The notes under the pieces: generated by a model | The model's database searches: none | Told to the model about the DNA's origin: nothing | Seen by the model: only the letters and a program-made list of their open reading frames with translations | Made by a program: the position numbers and the translations under genes | Assembly (NCBI RefSeq): GCF_003148775.1 | Contig: NZ_QGGW01000001.1 | Coordinates: 372,001-436,000, forward strand | DNA from: Roseicyclus mahoneyensis | Lineage (GTDB): Bacteria > Pseudomonadota > Alphaproteobacteria > Rhodobacterales > Rhodobacteraceae | Reading direction: 5' to 3' | DNA length: 64,000 nt | Part shown: one piece after another, positions 35,349 to 44,606 of the stretch | How positions within the stretch are numbered: the first letter of the stretch is position 1 | Layout: each line of letters begins with the position of its first letter

Positions 35349-35924
35349 TCACATCTCGACCACATGGCGCGACGTGTTGTCGAACCAATGCCCGGTCAGA
35401 CGGTTCAGGAACGTGCCATGCCCGACCACCGCGATCTCGCGTTCCGGCCGGTCGGCCAGCCAGTCGCGGAAGGCCTCGATCCGGGCGTCGAGCATCGCGT
35501 GGGTCTCGATGGCGAAAGGACCCGGCTCGGTGGCGTCGACATGCCACCACGGATCGGGAAGGTGGCCGAAGCTCAGCTCGGGGAAAGCCTGTGCCAAGGT
35601 GGCGGGCGGCTGGCCGATGTCGCAAAAGCTCCATTGGTGTTCGCGGTGCAGGTCCAGCACGATGCGCGGGGCAGGGTGGTCGGCAAAGGCGTGGCGCATG
35701 GTCTGGATGGCGCGGGTCAGCGGCGTGACCACGACGACCTCGACCCCGGTCAGCTTGCGCAGGCCGGGCGCGATGGCACGGGCCTGCGCATGGCCCAGAT
35801 CGGTGAGGGCGGCATCGCGCATCGTGGGGTCGAGACGCACGGGCGTCTCGTCGGCGACAAGGGCGGCGCGCGCGTTGTGCTGCGATTGGGCGTGGCGGAT
35901 GAAGTGGATGCGTTTGGCAGGCAT
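35349..35924 (-). CDS. histidine phosphatase family protein (phosphoglycerate-mutase-like)
   Basis: 191 aa. The catalytic block is HFIRHAQSQHN (RHA instead of the usual RHG), with a second arginine in TPLTRAIQT, an acid in HREHQWSFCD, and the second catalytic histidine in VVGHGTFLN. It is a single-domain phosphatase of unknown substrate. It runs leftward, convergent with the Hen1-like gene, and is probably monocistronic. Confidence 0.82.
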   Translation of the reverse strand: MPAKRIHFIRHAQSQHNARAALVADETPVRLDPTMRDAALTDLGHAQARAIAPGLRKLTGVEVVVVTPLTRAIQTMRHAFADHPAPRIVLDLHREHQWSFCDIGQPPATLAQAFPELSFGHLPDPWWHVDATEPGPFAIETHAMLDARIEAFRDWLADRPEREIAVVGHGTFLNRLTGHWFDNTSRHVVEM

Positions 35925-36053
35925 GGGATCGGATCAGGCTTTCTAGGGTGTCCCAGACCGGGCTGTCTGGCTGACGGATCCTTACCGCGCCAAGGGTCCG
36001 CGCGCCAGACGCGGGGATCGCGCTTGCGGACAGGTGCACATCGCCGGGCACGA

Positions 36054-36371
36054 TCAGGGGTCGTCGTCGCCCGGCGCGAGGTGGCAAGGCGTGCCCGGAC
36101 GCAGGTAGCTGGACTCAAGCACGCCCCCCAACATCACCATCCCCCCGGAAGGCAGCGGCGCGTCGAAGTCGTGGCGTCCGTCCGCCCGGGCGAAGGGAAC
36201 CGACCAGCCAATGACGGTGCCCGCCGCCACCGGGGTCGCGCCAGTGTTGATCAGGGCAAGATCATACCCCTCGACCCGGCAGACAAGACCGGGCGGCAGA
36301 TCGTCGGCAAGGGCGGTCGATCCCGCCGTCATCGCCGCCGTCAGGCAAGCCACCCGCGCCAACCCGCTCAT
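36054..36371 (-). CDS. small secreted protein of unknown function
   Basis: 105 aa with a signal peptide (ARVACLTAAMTAGSTALA) and a small beta-rich body with two cysteines (VCRVEG and TPCHL) that could form a disulfide. Its ATG overlaps the cytochrome c stop by four bases, so it is translated with the redox module. I do not recognise the family. A periplasmic accessory or assembly role is suggested by context only. Confidence 0.65.
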   Translation of the reverse strand: MSGLARVACLTAAMTAGSTALADDLPPGLVCRVEGYDLALINTGATPVAAGTVIGWSVPFARADGRHDFDAPLPSGGMVMLGGVLESSYLRPGTPCHLAPGDDDP

Positions 36372-37132
36372 GGCGCGGGCAGGATCTGGATATGGCCCAG
36401 CTCCCACGCATCGGCTGGAAGCTCGGCGTCGCCGGGGGGCGCACCGGTGACGGCCAGCATATGCGCGATGATCGCGGCGTAATCCTCGGGCGGCAGAAAG
36501 CCGGGGTTCGACTGCGGCATGGTGGAGATGGTGTAGGTATAGAGCATCCCCAGTGACCGACCGTCCCAGATCCTGAGGAAGTTGTGCCGCGCAAGCGCTG
36601 GTCCGGGAATCATGTCATTGTCGTCCGGTGCCCCGTTCAACCTTGTGCCGTGGCATATGCCGCAAGGCGCGCGGTAGACCTGCGCCCCGCGTTCGGCCTG
36701 CGCCTCGGTATAGACGCCGTCCCAGATCGAGCGCGGAGCCATCGGCGGGTCGAAATCGGCAAGGATTTCGGCGACCTCCGCCTCGGTCGGGGCGCCATAG
36801 CTGTTGCCCCAGGCGCTGCCGACATAGGTGGCGAGCGCCGCGATCTCCTCGGCGGTCAGGGTGGGGAAGGGGGGCATGTTGCCCAGTCCTTGCGCCACTT
36901 TCGACACGAGGACATAGGGATCGGCGAGGATGTCGTTGCCGCGCAGGTCGGGAAAGGCCGGTGGTCGGCCCGCCCCGCTGGATTGGTGGCAGATGGCGCA
37001 ATTCGCCTCGTAGAGGGTCTGACCGGCGGCAAGCGCATTGGCACCATCGGCCCCCTGCGCCCGGGCCGCCGGGGCCAGGATCGACGCCGCAAGCGCGACT
37101 GCTGTCATGGTGCGCGCATGTGTCAGGCCCAT
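36368..37132 (-). CDS. periplasmic diheme cytochrome c
   Basis: 254 aa. A signal peptide (TAVALAASILAPAARAQG) precedes two c-type heme sites: C45-A-I-C48-H49 and C157-G-I-C160-H161, with candidate axial methionines in NMPPFP and STMPQ. It is predicted to shuttle electrons in the periplasm. The start overlaps the upstream gene by ten bases, and GAGGTGG provides a ribosome site inside that gene. Encoded with a Tat-exported flavoprotein, it is the probable redox partner. Confidence 0.88.
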   Translation of the reverse strand: MGLTHARTMTAVALAASILAPAARAQGADGANALAAGQTLYEANCAICHQSSGAGRPPAFPDLRGNDILADPYVLVSKVAQGLGNMPPFPTLTAEEIAALATYVGSAWGNSYGAPTEAEVAEILADFDPPMAPRSIWDGVYTEAQAERGAQVYRAPCGICHGTRLNGAPDDNDMIPGPALARHNFLRIWDGRSLGMLYTYTISTMPQSNPGFLPPEDYAAIIAHMLAVTGAPPGDAELPADAWELGHIQILPAP

Positions 37133-38049
37133 TGGTCCACCTCGTCATAGGTACGGTCGACATGCATCCGGGCGATGATGTCGACCTCGGCGTCGCCTTG
37201 CACGTCCGCCTCGGTCTTGAAGGCGAAATACTGCAGGCCCGACACGAAGACCGTGTAGCTTCCGGCGGGCACGTCGATCCGGGCGCGGCCCTCGGCATCG
37301 GTGAAGGTCCGGAACGGATGCGCCGTGACCCGCGCCCGTTCGACCGGTTCCCCGCTGACGGCATCTTGCACAAGAACCCGTATGACGCGGTCGGGCCGGG
37401 CCACCACATTGAGATGGATGTCGGCACACACGGGCGCATGCGGGTGATCGAGGCCGGGGTCTGCCGGACGGACGCGCCATACCTGCCTGCCCGGACGGTC
37501 GGGGGCGCGCAGCGTGATCTCGGCGCAATGCAGACCTTGGGTTCCGGGGGCAGGCTCGGGGCCCGTCACACCCGTTTTCAGCACGGTGCCGTCCTGATCC
37601 TCGATGACAAAGGCCCAGTTCGCGGCGCTGCACGACACCGCGCCGGCCAGCCCGACCGTGCATCGAAAGGTCTCGCCCGCGGTGATGGCGGCGGGCAGGT
37701 TCCAAACGCTTGGCCGCAAGATGTGGGCGGCGACCGCAAAGGCCACGTCGGCCCGAGCAAGCGTCTGGGCCGAACGCATCACGGACAGGGTCCAGCGGCA
37801 ATCACCGACGGCCATAGGCGCGATCATGTTCAACCGGGCGCGTAGGGTGCCATCGTCGGGATCGGTCTGGAACGGGGCGCTTGCCAGATCCTGCCCGTCG
37901 GCATCCTTCAGCACGGCCATAAGCCCATCGGCCTGCGCAGCGCTGTCACCGCGCAGGGCGACGCTGACCTGCATCGGCCCGCCCGCTTCGGGTTGGGTCG
38001 GTTTCACCCCGATCTCGAGGTCTGTGTTCTCACTGGTCATGTCGGTCAT
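37123..38049 (-). CDS. unknown accessory protein with Ig-like and carboxypeptidase-regulatory-like domains
   Basis: 308 aa from ATG 38049. ATG 38040 or 38094 are alternatives. Two N-terminal beta-sandwich-like halves are followed by a C-terminal carboxypeptidase-regulatory-like domain (VLVQDAVSGEPVERARVTAHP, TDAEGRARIDVPAGSYTVFVSG). There is no signal peptide, although the neighbours on both sides are exported. It may travel with the folded Tat substrate or act in its maturation. I do not recognise a named family for the whole protein. Confidence 0.65.
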   Translation of the reverse strand: MTDMTSENTDLEIGVKPTQPEAGGPMQVSVALRGDSAAQADGLMAVLKDADGQDLASAPFQTDPDDGTLRARLNMIAPMAVGDCRWTLSVMRSAQTLARADVAFAVAAHILRPSVWNLPAAITAGETFRCTVGLAGAVSCSAANWAFVIEDQDGTVLKTGVTGPEPAPGTQGLHCAEITLRAPDRPGRQVWRVRPADPGLDHPHAPVCADIHLNVVARPDRVIRVLVQDAVSGEPVERARVTAHPFRTFTDAEGRARIDVPAGSYTVFVSGLQYFAFKTEADVQGDAEVDIIARMHVDRTYDEVDQWA

Positions 38050-38124
38050 CTTGAGTCCAAAGCTGGTGTTGTGCCTGAGGGTCACGGGCGGCACGCGGGC
38101 CGCCCGTGTCTTCCTGCGGTCTGC

Positions 38125-40209
38125 TCAGCCAAGCTCGGCCGCGGCATGGGTTCCGGCGATGAACCCGTGCACATGGCCCTTGCCCAACCCGTGCTTGTTG
38201 AAGCCGCCCACCGCCTCGCCCCCGGCATAGAGGCCGGGGATCGGCTGGCCGCGCATGTCGATCACCTGCTGGCGGCCGTTCACGCGCAACCCGCCATAGC
38301 TGTCATGCCAGACGACCATGATCGACAGGGCGTAGAACGGTGGGCGAGAGATGGCATACATCGGCGCATCCACCTCGCGCTCGAACTCGGGATCGACGCC
38401 ATCGGCGACATAGCCGTTCCAGGTCTCGACCGTTTGCGACAGATACCGCAGCGGCACCCGCTGGAACGGGTGGTTCATGTATATCTGCCGCGACAGGCTT
38501 TCGATCGTGTCGCCCTGGAAGTAGTAGCCGTTGTTCTCGTTCACATAAGGGAAGCGCAGTTCCCATCCCGTGCGCTCGATGGCATCGGCGTCGAAGATCG
38601 CCCAGATCGGCCCCGAGTGATAATCCGGTGCCGTCGATCCCTCGTTCATCGCAAGCGCCGCGTCGAGACCGTGATCGTAGTTGTACATCTCGCGCACCCA
38701 TTCGCTGCGGCAATTGCGCCAGTCGTTCGGCACATGCGCCACACCGCGGTTGGGGGCACCGCCGTCACCAGGATAGCGGTTCGCCCCGGGGCGCTTGGGC
38801 AGGCGCACCTCGTTGAAGAAGCGCTTGCCGACCTGGTTGACGGCGATGAACTCCTCGAAGCCCACGTTCCCGACCGCAAGCCCCGCCGAGCCCCGGAAGG
38901 CAAAGGTGGGATGGCCGGGCATCATGTCGGTATAGGCGTCGCGGGTGCCCAGCCGGGTAGCGATGTGGAAGGTTGTCGGGTAGGACAGGTTTTGCTGCAT
39001 CCCCGACAGGTTCGCCCCGACCCGAAGGCCCGCGATCAGCGCGCTGGCATCCTGACCGCCCGGCCCCTGCAGGGCCATGCCCGATGTCGGAAAGGCCGGT
39101 TCGCGCATGGCGGGGTAGAACATGGCGCGCACCTCGGGGTTGCCCGCATGCCCGCCCGAGGCGAGGATGACCGCCTTGCGCGCCCGGATCGTGATCGTCT
39201 CGCGGCGCTCGTCGACATTCCCGTTTTGCCAGAAGCTTTCCAGCCGCTGCCCGCTTTCGGGGTGGATACGGGGCGAATAGCTTGCCCGCAGGCCCAGGAT
39301 GCGCCCCTCGAAGGGTTGTTCGCGGATCAGGTCGGTGAACCGCCGGTTGAGCATGAAATGCACGCCCTTTTCGCGGGCCGAGAATTCCAGCGGGCGCGCC
39401 AGAGCCACACCGTTGCGCACGGCGCCGGGGCCGACGAAGGTGCTGGCGTCCTCCATCTGCACGGGCGCCATGGCGCTGGTGCGTTCGGGGTCCGCGACGC
39501 CCGCATCCTCGGCCGTGATGGTGCCCGCGCGGATGTCGGTCCGGTCGCCCAGCATCAAGAAGCAATAGGGCGCGCGCGCCCGGCTCAGGCCGCCGCCGCC
39601 ATGGGTGCCGTTGATCCGGGTGAAACGGACATAATTCGCCATCAGGAATTCCCGCGTCGCCGGGCAGTTCTCGGCCCAGGCCCGCATCAATTCGCGGTCG
39701 TTGTAGCGGTAGGGGCTTTGCGCCTTGCGATCGACGATCGACCAGTCGGTCACATCGGTGAACAGCAGGTCCACGCTGTCATCCAGCTCCTCCGGGTCCT
39801 CGACCGGGGGCACGGTGATGAAGCCCTCGGCATCCGCTTCTCCGGCCATGTCGCGCAGCTGGATCGCGTCGCCGCCGCCCAGCGACAGAAAGGAACCCGA
39901 GTGCAGCATGCGCCCGCCAAGGTCGAAGTTCTGGTCCACGACCAGCACTGACGCCCCCGCGTCGCGCGCCCGGATCGCCGCGGTGATGCCCGCGCAACCG
40001 CCGCCCGCGATGACCACGTCGACCTCATAGTCCCATTCCATCGAGCTGGACGCGATGGGCGATGCCGCCGCTTCGGTGCCGCCCCCGGCCGCCAGCGCTG
40101 CTCCCACACCGGCCGCACCCGCGGCGGTGAAGAAGTCGCGGCGGCTCAGACCGCCTTCATCCGGCCCGGTGTCCAGCGATCCGGGTTTGATTTTCTTCTC
40201 AAGTGTCAT
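38125..40209 (-). CDS. Tat-exported FAD-dependent oxidoreductase (fumarate-reductase/SDH flavoprotein-like)
   Basis: 694 aa from ATG 40209. GGAG sits seven bases before it and too close to the ATG at 40215. A twin-arginine signal, LSRRDFFTAAGAAG (R23 R24), indicates export of the folded flavoprotein. The FAD site is VVIAGGGCAGITAAIRARDAG, with GRMLHSGSF and the C-terminal GLYAGGEAVGGFNKHGLGKGH of the FAD_binding_2 family. It heads an operon with an accessory protein and a diheme cytochrome c. By analogy to split flavocytochrome systems such as fumarate or urocanate reductases, it should oxidise or reduce an organic substrate in the periplasm. The substrate is unknown. Confidence 0.87.
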   Translation of the reverse strand: MTLEKKIKPGSLDTGPDEGGLSRRDFFTAAGAAGVGAALAAGGGTEAAASPIASSSMEWDYEVDVVIAGGGCAGITAAIRARDAGASVLVVDQNFDLGGRMLHSGSFLSLGGGDAIQLRDMAGEADAEGFITVPPVEDPEELDDSVDLLFTDVTDWSIVDRKAQSPYRYNDRELMRAWAENCPATREFLMANYVRFTRINGTHGGGGLSRARAPYCFLMLGDRTDIRAGTITAEDAGVADPERTSAMAPVQMEDASTFVGPGAVRNGVALARPLEFSAREKGVHFMLNRRFTDLIREQPFEGRILGLRASYSPRIHPESGQRLESFWQNGNVDERRETITIRARKAVILASGGHAGNPEVRAMFYPAMREPAFPTSGMALQGPGGQDASALIAGLRVGANLSGMQQNLSYPTTFHIATRLGTRDAYTDMMPGHPTFAFRGSAGLAVGNVGFEEFIAVNQVGKRFFNEVRLPKRPGANRYPGDGGAPNRGVAHVPNDWRNCRSEWVREMYNYDHGLDAALAMNEGSTAPDYHSGPIWAIFDADAIERTGWELRFPYVNENNGYYFQGDTIESLSRQIYMNHPFQRVPLRYLSQTVETWNGYVADGVDPEFEREVDAPMYAISRPPFYALSIMVVWHDSYGGLRVNGRQQVIDMRGQPIPGLYAGGEAVGGFNKHGLGKGHVHGFIAGTHAAAELG

Positions 40210-40574
40210 GGTCATACTCCACATTCTGGCATCGGCGTCGCCGCCCTTGCCGTCCCCGATTGCGCAGGATCGTCCCTGACCGTGGCAGCGCGCAGGCATG
40301 CCTTTCCCGGCACGGGGCCAGGGCCTCGTGAGGGGTGATGCTGATGTGCGAGCACACGGTTGTGGACACTGCAGACCCGCGGCGGATGTTTCTCCTGCCC
40401 ATCCGGGGCGCGGGCGACTGGTTGTTCCCTGGCTTCCTCTCCTTGGCGGCACTGCCGCCTGTCCTGACGCTATTGGGGGGCCAGCTTTCTTGTCCATTGC
40501 GTATTTCCAATGGCTGCCTTATGAAAAACCTAAGGGTGGGCGGCTTACAGGCTGCCCTCGGGGGGACTTGCGGG
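40210..40574. other. 365-base divergent region between flavoprotein and LysR genes
   Basis: Both genes point outward from here. Most of it is GC-rich without a credible gene. An in-frame extension of the LysR gene to 40335 is rejected because it lacks a ribosome site and would put a cysteine-rich, hydrophobic stretch before the helix-turn-helix. The last 80 bases turn AT-rich and hold an inverted repeat (40494-40513). Confidence 0.45.
40494..40513. promoter_or_regulatory. candidate LysR-type operator
   Basis: CCATTG (40494-40499) and CAATGG (40508-40513) form a perfect 6-bp inverted repeat around 8 bases, giving the T-N11-A geometry favoured by LysR regulators (ATTG-N8-CAAT core). It lies 62 bases before the LysR start in the divergent region shared with the flavoprotein operon. 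Confidence 0.5.
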
Positions 40575-41516
40575 ATGCATCTGTCGCTGCGACAGCTCTC
40601 CTATCTTGTGGCCGTGATCGACGCGGGCAGCCTGACGCGCGCTGCGGACAGCCTCAACGTGACCCCGACATCGCTCAGCCTGCAGATGAAACACCTTGAG
40701 GAGATGGTCGGCGCACGCCTCTTGTTGCGGCATTCGCGTGGCGTTTCGGCGACCGAGGCGGGCAGCATCGTGTGCGACCACGCGAGGGACATTCTGAGCC
40801 GGGTGTCAGAGCTTGAACACTTCATCCTTGGCGGCGGGATCGCGGCGCCGCGTGCGCTGAGGGTGGGGGCGGTTCCCGCCGTGACGCGCATGCTGGGCAT
40901 CGAGGTGATCGCCGCCGCGGCGCAGACACTCAAAGGCACGACGCTGCACCTGTCCGAAGGCTGGTCGGGGGACCTGCTGGAGAAACTGGCCGCAGGCGCG
41001 CTCGATTTCGTCATCGCCTATGATCTCGACCCCTATGACGACATCGAGGTTGTGACCTTTTTCGAGGATGAATTCGTTTTCATCTGTCACCCCGACCGAC
41101 ACCCCGGCCCGGCCGAGATCGACCTCGCCGACGCGCTGACCTCCGATCTGGTCTTCTATGGCCAGTCCAGCGTCAGTTGGCGTGCGGTTACCGAAGTCGC
41201 CGCCCAACGTAACCTTCCGGTCCATGGTGACAGGGAGGTGCAATCCATCGACGTCTGGCGCGGGCTGTTGTGTCGGGGCCTTGGAACCTCGGTAGGCCCC
41301 TTCGGCTCGGTGCGCGACGAGGTCCTGCGCGGGGAACTCAGCGTGAAGCGGCTGTCCGGCAGCCCCATCATGCGGCCGGTGACCATGGCGGCGCGACACG
41401 AAACCCTCGCCATGGGGCGCAGGATCGGGTTCGTCGATCTGGTGTCCGACCTGATCGGCGCGACCCGGCCGGATTTCAGCATCGGCGATCGTGCCGAGCC
41501 GGACGCGGTCGCCTGA
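40575..41516 (+). CDS. LysR family transcriptional regulator
   Basis: 313 aa from ATG 40575. The N-terminus HLSLRQLSYLVAVIDAGSLTRAADSLN is the expected first helix of the LysR DNA-binding domain, which fixes the start. The helix-turn-helix continues to about residue 60 (TPTSLSLQMKHLEEMVG), followed by an effector domain. It is divergent from the flavoprotein-cytochrome operon and probably controls it. Its stop lies four bases from the convergent frcA stop. Confidence 0.88.
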   Translation: MHLSLRQLSYLVAVIDAGSLTRAADSLNVTPTSLSLQMKHLEEMVGARLLLRHSRGVSATEAGSIVCDHARDILSRVSELEHFILGGGIAAPRALRVGAVPAVTRMLGIEVIAAAAQTLKGTTLHLSEGWSGDLLEKLAAGALDFVIAYDLDPYDDIEVVTFFEDEFVFICHPDRHPGPAEIDLADALTSDLVFYGQSSVSWRAVTEVAAQRNLPVHGDREVQSIDVWRGLLCRGLGTSVGPFGSVRDEVLRGELSVKRLSGSPIMRPVTMAARHETLAMGRRIGFVDLVSDLIGATRPDFSIGDRAEPDAVA

Positions 41517-41520
41517 CCGG

Positions 41521-42297
41521 TCAGGCGGGCGGGATGTCTTCGGGCTTCATCGCCCCTGTCATCAGCGCCACCGCATCCGACATGCCGATGGATTTGGGAT
41601 CGACCACGCAAAGCCGCCGCCCGAGACGGTGGATGTGGATGCGGTCGGCGACCTCGAAGACATGGGGCATGTTGTGGCTGATGAGCACCACGGGCGTGCC
41701 GCGCGACCGCACATCCTGGATCAGCTCCAGCACCTTGCGGCTTTCCTTGACACCCAGAGCCGCGGTCGGCTCGTCCAGGATGATGACCTTGGACCCGAAC
41801 GCGGCCGCGCGCGCGACGGCCACGCCCTGCCGCTGGCCGCCTGACAATGTCTCGACCGCCTGATTGATGTTCTGGATCGTCATGAGGCCCAGTTCGCTCA
41901 GCTTTTCGCGGGCGAATTTCTCCATCGCCTTCTGGTCGAGCATCCCGAACCATTTGCCCATGATGCCCGGTTTGCGCAGCTCTCGGCCGCAAAACATGTT
42001 GTCGGTGATCGACAGCGCCGGGCTGAGGGCGAGGTTTTGGTAGACGCATTCGATGCCGGCCTCGCGCGCCTGCAGGGGCGAGGCGTAGCGCACCGTCTGG
42101 CCATCCAGTGTGATGGTCCCCTCGTCGGGCAGGGTGGCGCCCGAGATCGCCTTGATGAGCGAGGATTTCCCCGCGCCATTGTCGCCGATCACGGCCAGGA
42201 TCTCGCCCGGCATCAGGTCGAAATCAGCGTGATCCAGCGCGGTGACGCGGCCATAGCGTTTGACAAGGCCGCGGGCCTGCAGAAGGGGCGTCGTCAT
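41521..42297 (-). CDS. frcA: fructose ABC transporter ATP-binding protein
   Basis: 258 aa from ATG 42297. Single ATPase domain, as in FrcA, not the double domain of RbsA: Walker A GDNGAGKSS, Q-loop ECVYQNLALSP, signature LSGGQRQGVAVARAA, Walker B VIILDEPTAALG, switch ISHNM. The ATG overlaps the permease stop by four bases. It is the last gene of frcBCA. Confidence 0.9.
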   Translation of the reverse strand: MTTPLLQARGLVKRYGRVTALDHADFDLMPGEILAVIGDNGAGKSSLIKAISGATLPDEGTITLDGQTVRYASPLQAREAGIECVYQNLALSPALSITDNMFCGRELRKPGIMGKWFGMLDQKAMEKFAREKLSELGLMTIQNINQAVETLSGGQRQGVAVARAAAFGSKVIILDEPTAALGVKESRKVLELIQDVRSRGTPVVLISHNMPHVFEVADRIHIHRLGRRLCVVDPKSIGMSDAVALMTGAMKPEDIPPA

Positions 42298-43370
42298 GCC
42301 GAGACCTTTCTGATCCATTGGTCGATGGCGACCGCGATGATGATGAGCCAGCCGATGGCGAAGACCTGCCAGAGCACGTCGACACCCGCCAGACGCAGCC
42401 CCGACTGGAACACGCCCACTATGAGCGCGCCGAACAGCGCCCCCATGATCGAGCCGCGCCCGCCAAAGAGCGAGATGCCCCCGATCACCACGGCGGTGAT
42501 GCTTTGCAGATTGCCCTCGAAGAAGCTCTGCGGCGAGATCGAGCCGACCCGCCCGATGGAGGCCCATGCCGCCAGCGCGCAGATGAAGCCCGCCAGCATG
42601 TAGACTTGGCGCAGCGTGCGGTCGGTGCGGATGCCGGCCAGTTCCGCCGCTTCCTTGTCGTCGCCGATCATGTAGACGTGGCGGCCCCAAGCGGTCTTGT
42701 TCAGCACATACCAGAGTGCGGCGAAGACCACGACCATCAGAACCGTTCCATAGGTCAGCCGCGCCGCGCCGATCTCGATCGTGTTGCCGAAGAATTTCAA
42801 CAGCGGCGCGTTGGCGTCGATATCCGCGCCCCGGATCGACTGCGCGCCCGACAGCCATAGGTTCAGCGCGAAAAAGATGTTCCACGTCCCCAGCGTGGCG
42901 ATGAAAGGGGGCAGGCGGACCTTGGTGACAAGCCAGCCGTTCAGGTAGCCCGCCCCGATGCCGCCCGCGAAACTGACCAGAAGCGCGATGGGGGCGGGAA
43001 CGCCCATCTGCACCGCCAGCTTGCCGGAAATCACGCTCATCAGCACCATGATGGCGGCCACCGACAGGTCGATGCCCGCGGTGATGATGATCAGCGTCTG
43101 TGCCGCGGCAAGGATGCCGATGATCGACACCTGCTGCATGATCAGCGTCATGTTGAAGGGCGAAAAGAACCGCTCGCCCGCGATGGCGCCAAAGACCGCG
43201 ATCGAGGCCACCAGCACGATGACGGGCACATAGGTCGGGTTGGCATGCAAAACGTGCTGCACCGTGCCGATGAACCCGCGCGGGGCATACTCGAACTCGG
43301 CCACCGTGCCGGTGCTGTCGTTCAGGCGACGCTCGAAATCCGCGTCGCCGGGCTCTGGGGTGTTCGCCAT
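42294..43370 (-). CDS. frcC: fructose ABC transporter permease (CUT2 type)
   Basis: 358 aa from ATG 43370, chosen for GGAGAGG about five bases upstream. An ATG at 43388 lacks a site. It is a CUT2 (RbsC-like) membrane protein with about ten hydrophobic segments. The family motif GAGxxNG appears as GIGAGYLNGWLVTKVRLPPFIATLGT, and ITAVVIGGISLFGGRGSIMG is also present. It lies between frcB and frcA, separated from frcB by a stem-loop. Confidence 0.9.
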   Translation of the reverse strand: MANTPEPGDADFERRLNDSTGTVAEFEYAPRGFIGTVQHVLHANPTYVPVIVLVASIAVFGAIAGERFFSPFNMTLIMQQVSIIGILAAAQTLIIITAGIDLSVAAIMVLMSVISGKLAVQMGVPAPIALLVSFAGGIGAGYLNGWLVTKVRLPPFIATLGTWNIFFALNLWLSGAQSIRGADIDANAPLLKFFGNTIEIGAARLTYGTVLMVVVFAALWYVLNKTAWGRHVYMIGDDKEAAELAGIRTDRTLRQVYMLAGFICALAAWASIGRVGSISPQSFFEGNLQSITAVVIGGISLFGGRGSIMGALFGALIVGVFQSGLRLAGVDVLWQVFAIGWLIIIAVAIDQWIRKVSA

Positions 43371-43456
43371 GTCGTCCTCTCCGGCCATGAGGGTGCCACG
43401 GGCCTGCCGCGGGCGGCAAGGCGGATCACCGGCTATGGGGTGGGGTGGGGAAGGGT

Positions 43457-43484
43457 GGGCGGCGCTGACGGGGACGCGCCGCCC
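43457..43484 (-). promoter_or_regulatory. intercistronic stem-loop after frcB
   Basis: GGGCGGCGC and GCGCCGCCC form a perfect 9-bp stem with a 10-base loop, 16 bases after the frcB stop on the minus strand. No U-run follows. It probably protects the frcB message or attenuates readthrough into frcC. Confidence 0.6.
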
Positions 43485-43500
43485 GGGTTTCAGGCGAGGC

Positions 43501-44532
43501 TCAGCCCCAGCACAGTTCCAGCGCCTCGGCCGAAGTGATCGACTCTATGCCGTCGACCGGCGCGTCGGTCACAAGCATCACGCCGGTGTTGAAGAAATCA
43601 AGCCCTTCGGTATTGGCGGGCAGGGTGCCGTCGGCGGCATGGGCGATGATCGCCTCGATCCCCAGCGCCGCCATACGCAGCGGGAATTGCATCGAGGTCG
43701 CGCCGATGATGCCGTCGGCCACGTCCTGCACGCCGGGGCAACCGCCATCGACCGACACGATCAGCGCCTGATCGGCCAGGCCAAAGGCGTTGAGTGCCTC
43801 ATAGGCACCCGCGGCGGCAGGTTCGTTGATCGTGTAGACCACGTTGATGCCGTTATCGATCTGGAGAAGGTTCTCCATCGCGGTGCGGCCGCCTTCCTCG
43901 TTGCCGTTGGTCACGTCGCTGCCGACGATGCGGGCGTCGTCCTCGTCGCCGATCCGGGTGGGATCGTTCACCTCGATGCCGAAACCGGTCATGAAGCCCT
44001 GATTGCGCAGATAATCGACCGAGACCTGCGAGGGGTTCAGGTCAAGCGTGGCGATGCGCGCATCGGCGGTGGCGTCGCCCAGCGTTGCGGCGGCCCATGC
44101 GCCGATCAGACGGCCGGCCTCGAAATTGTCGGTGGCAAAGGTCGCGTCGGCCGTATCGGTCGGCTCGAAGGGCGTGTCGAGCGCGATGACCAGAAGACCC
44201 GCCTCGCGGGCCTGGTTGATGACGGGTTCCAGCGCCCGGCTGTCGGAGGGCGTGATCAAGATGCCCGAGGCGCCCGCCGCGATGCAGGTTTCCACGGCGG
44301 CCACCTGGCTTTCGACGTCGCCGTCGATTGTGCCGGCATAGGTCTGCAGCGTGATCCCGGCGGCTTGGGCCGCTTCGGTCGCACCTTCGCGCATCTTCAC
44401 GAAGAAGGGGTTGGTGTCGGTCTTGGTGATCAGGCAGGCGGTGATGTCGCCGGTGGCCTGCGCCTGTGCCATGCCGGTGAAGGCAACGGCGGCGGCGCCG
44501 CTCAGCAAGAGCGTCTTGAGGGTATTGGTCAT
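43501..44532 (-). CDS. frcB: fructose ABC transporter substrate-binding protein
   Basis: 343 aa. A signal peptide ([22 protein letters not shown]) leads to a periplasmic-binding-protein type I fold. The early stretch [22 protein letters not shown] is that of rhizobial FrcB as remembered, and [26 protein letters not shown] and [12 protein letters not shown] follow the family. FrcB binds fructose, ribose and mannose in rhizobia. It is the first gene of the operon and diverges from frcR. Confidence 0.92.
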   Translation of the reverse strand: MTNTLKTLLLSGAAAVAFTGMAQAQATGDITACLITKTDTNPFFVKMREGATEAAQAAGITLQTYAGTIDGDVESQVAAVETCIAAGASGILITPSDSRALEPVINQAREAGLLVIALDTPFEPTDTADATFATDNFEAGRLIGAWAAATLGDATADARIATLDLNPSQVSVDYLRNQGFMTGFGIEVNDPTRIGDEDDARIVGSDVTNGNEEGGRTAMENLLQIDNGINVVYTINEPAAAGAYEALNAFGLADQALIVSVDGGCPGVQDVADGIIGATSMQFPLRMAALGIEAIIAHAADGTLPANTEGLDFFNTGVMLVTDAPVDGIESITSAEALELCWG

Positions 44533-44606
44533 GGTTTCCTCCCAGAAATGCGGTCGGGCGGCGTTGCGCCCTCACGACCCTGACCATGCGCGCTGAGCCC
44601 TCGCGG

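Noticed and set aside
37993-39951. Plus-strand open frame of 652 codons
   Set aside because: It lies opposite the flavoprotein gene, whose FAD and Tat motifs are clear. The frame has shadow composition.
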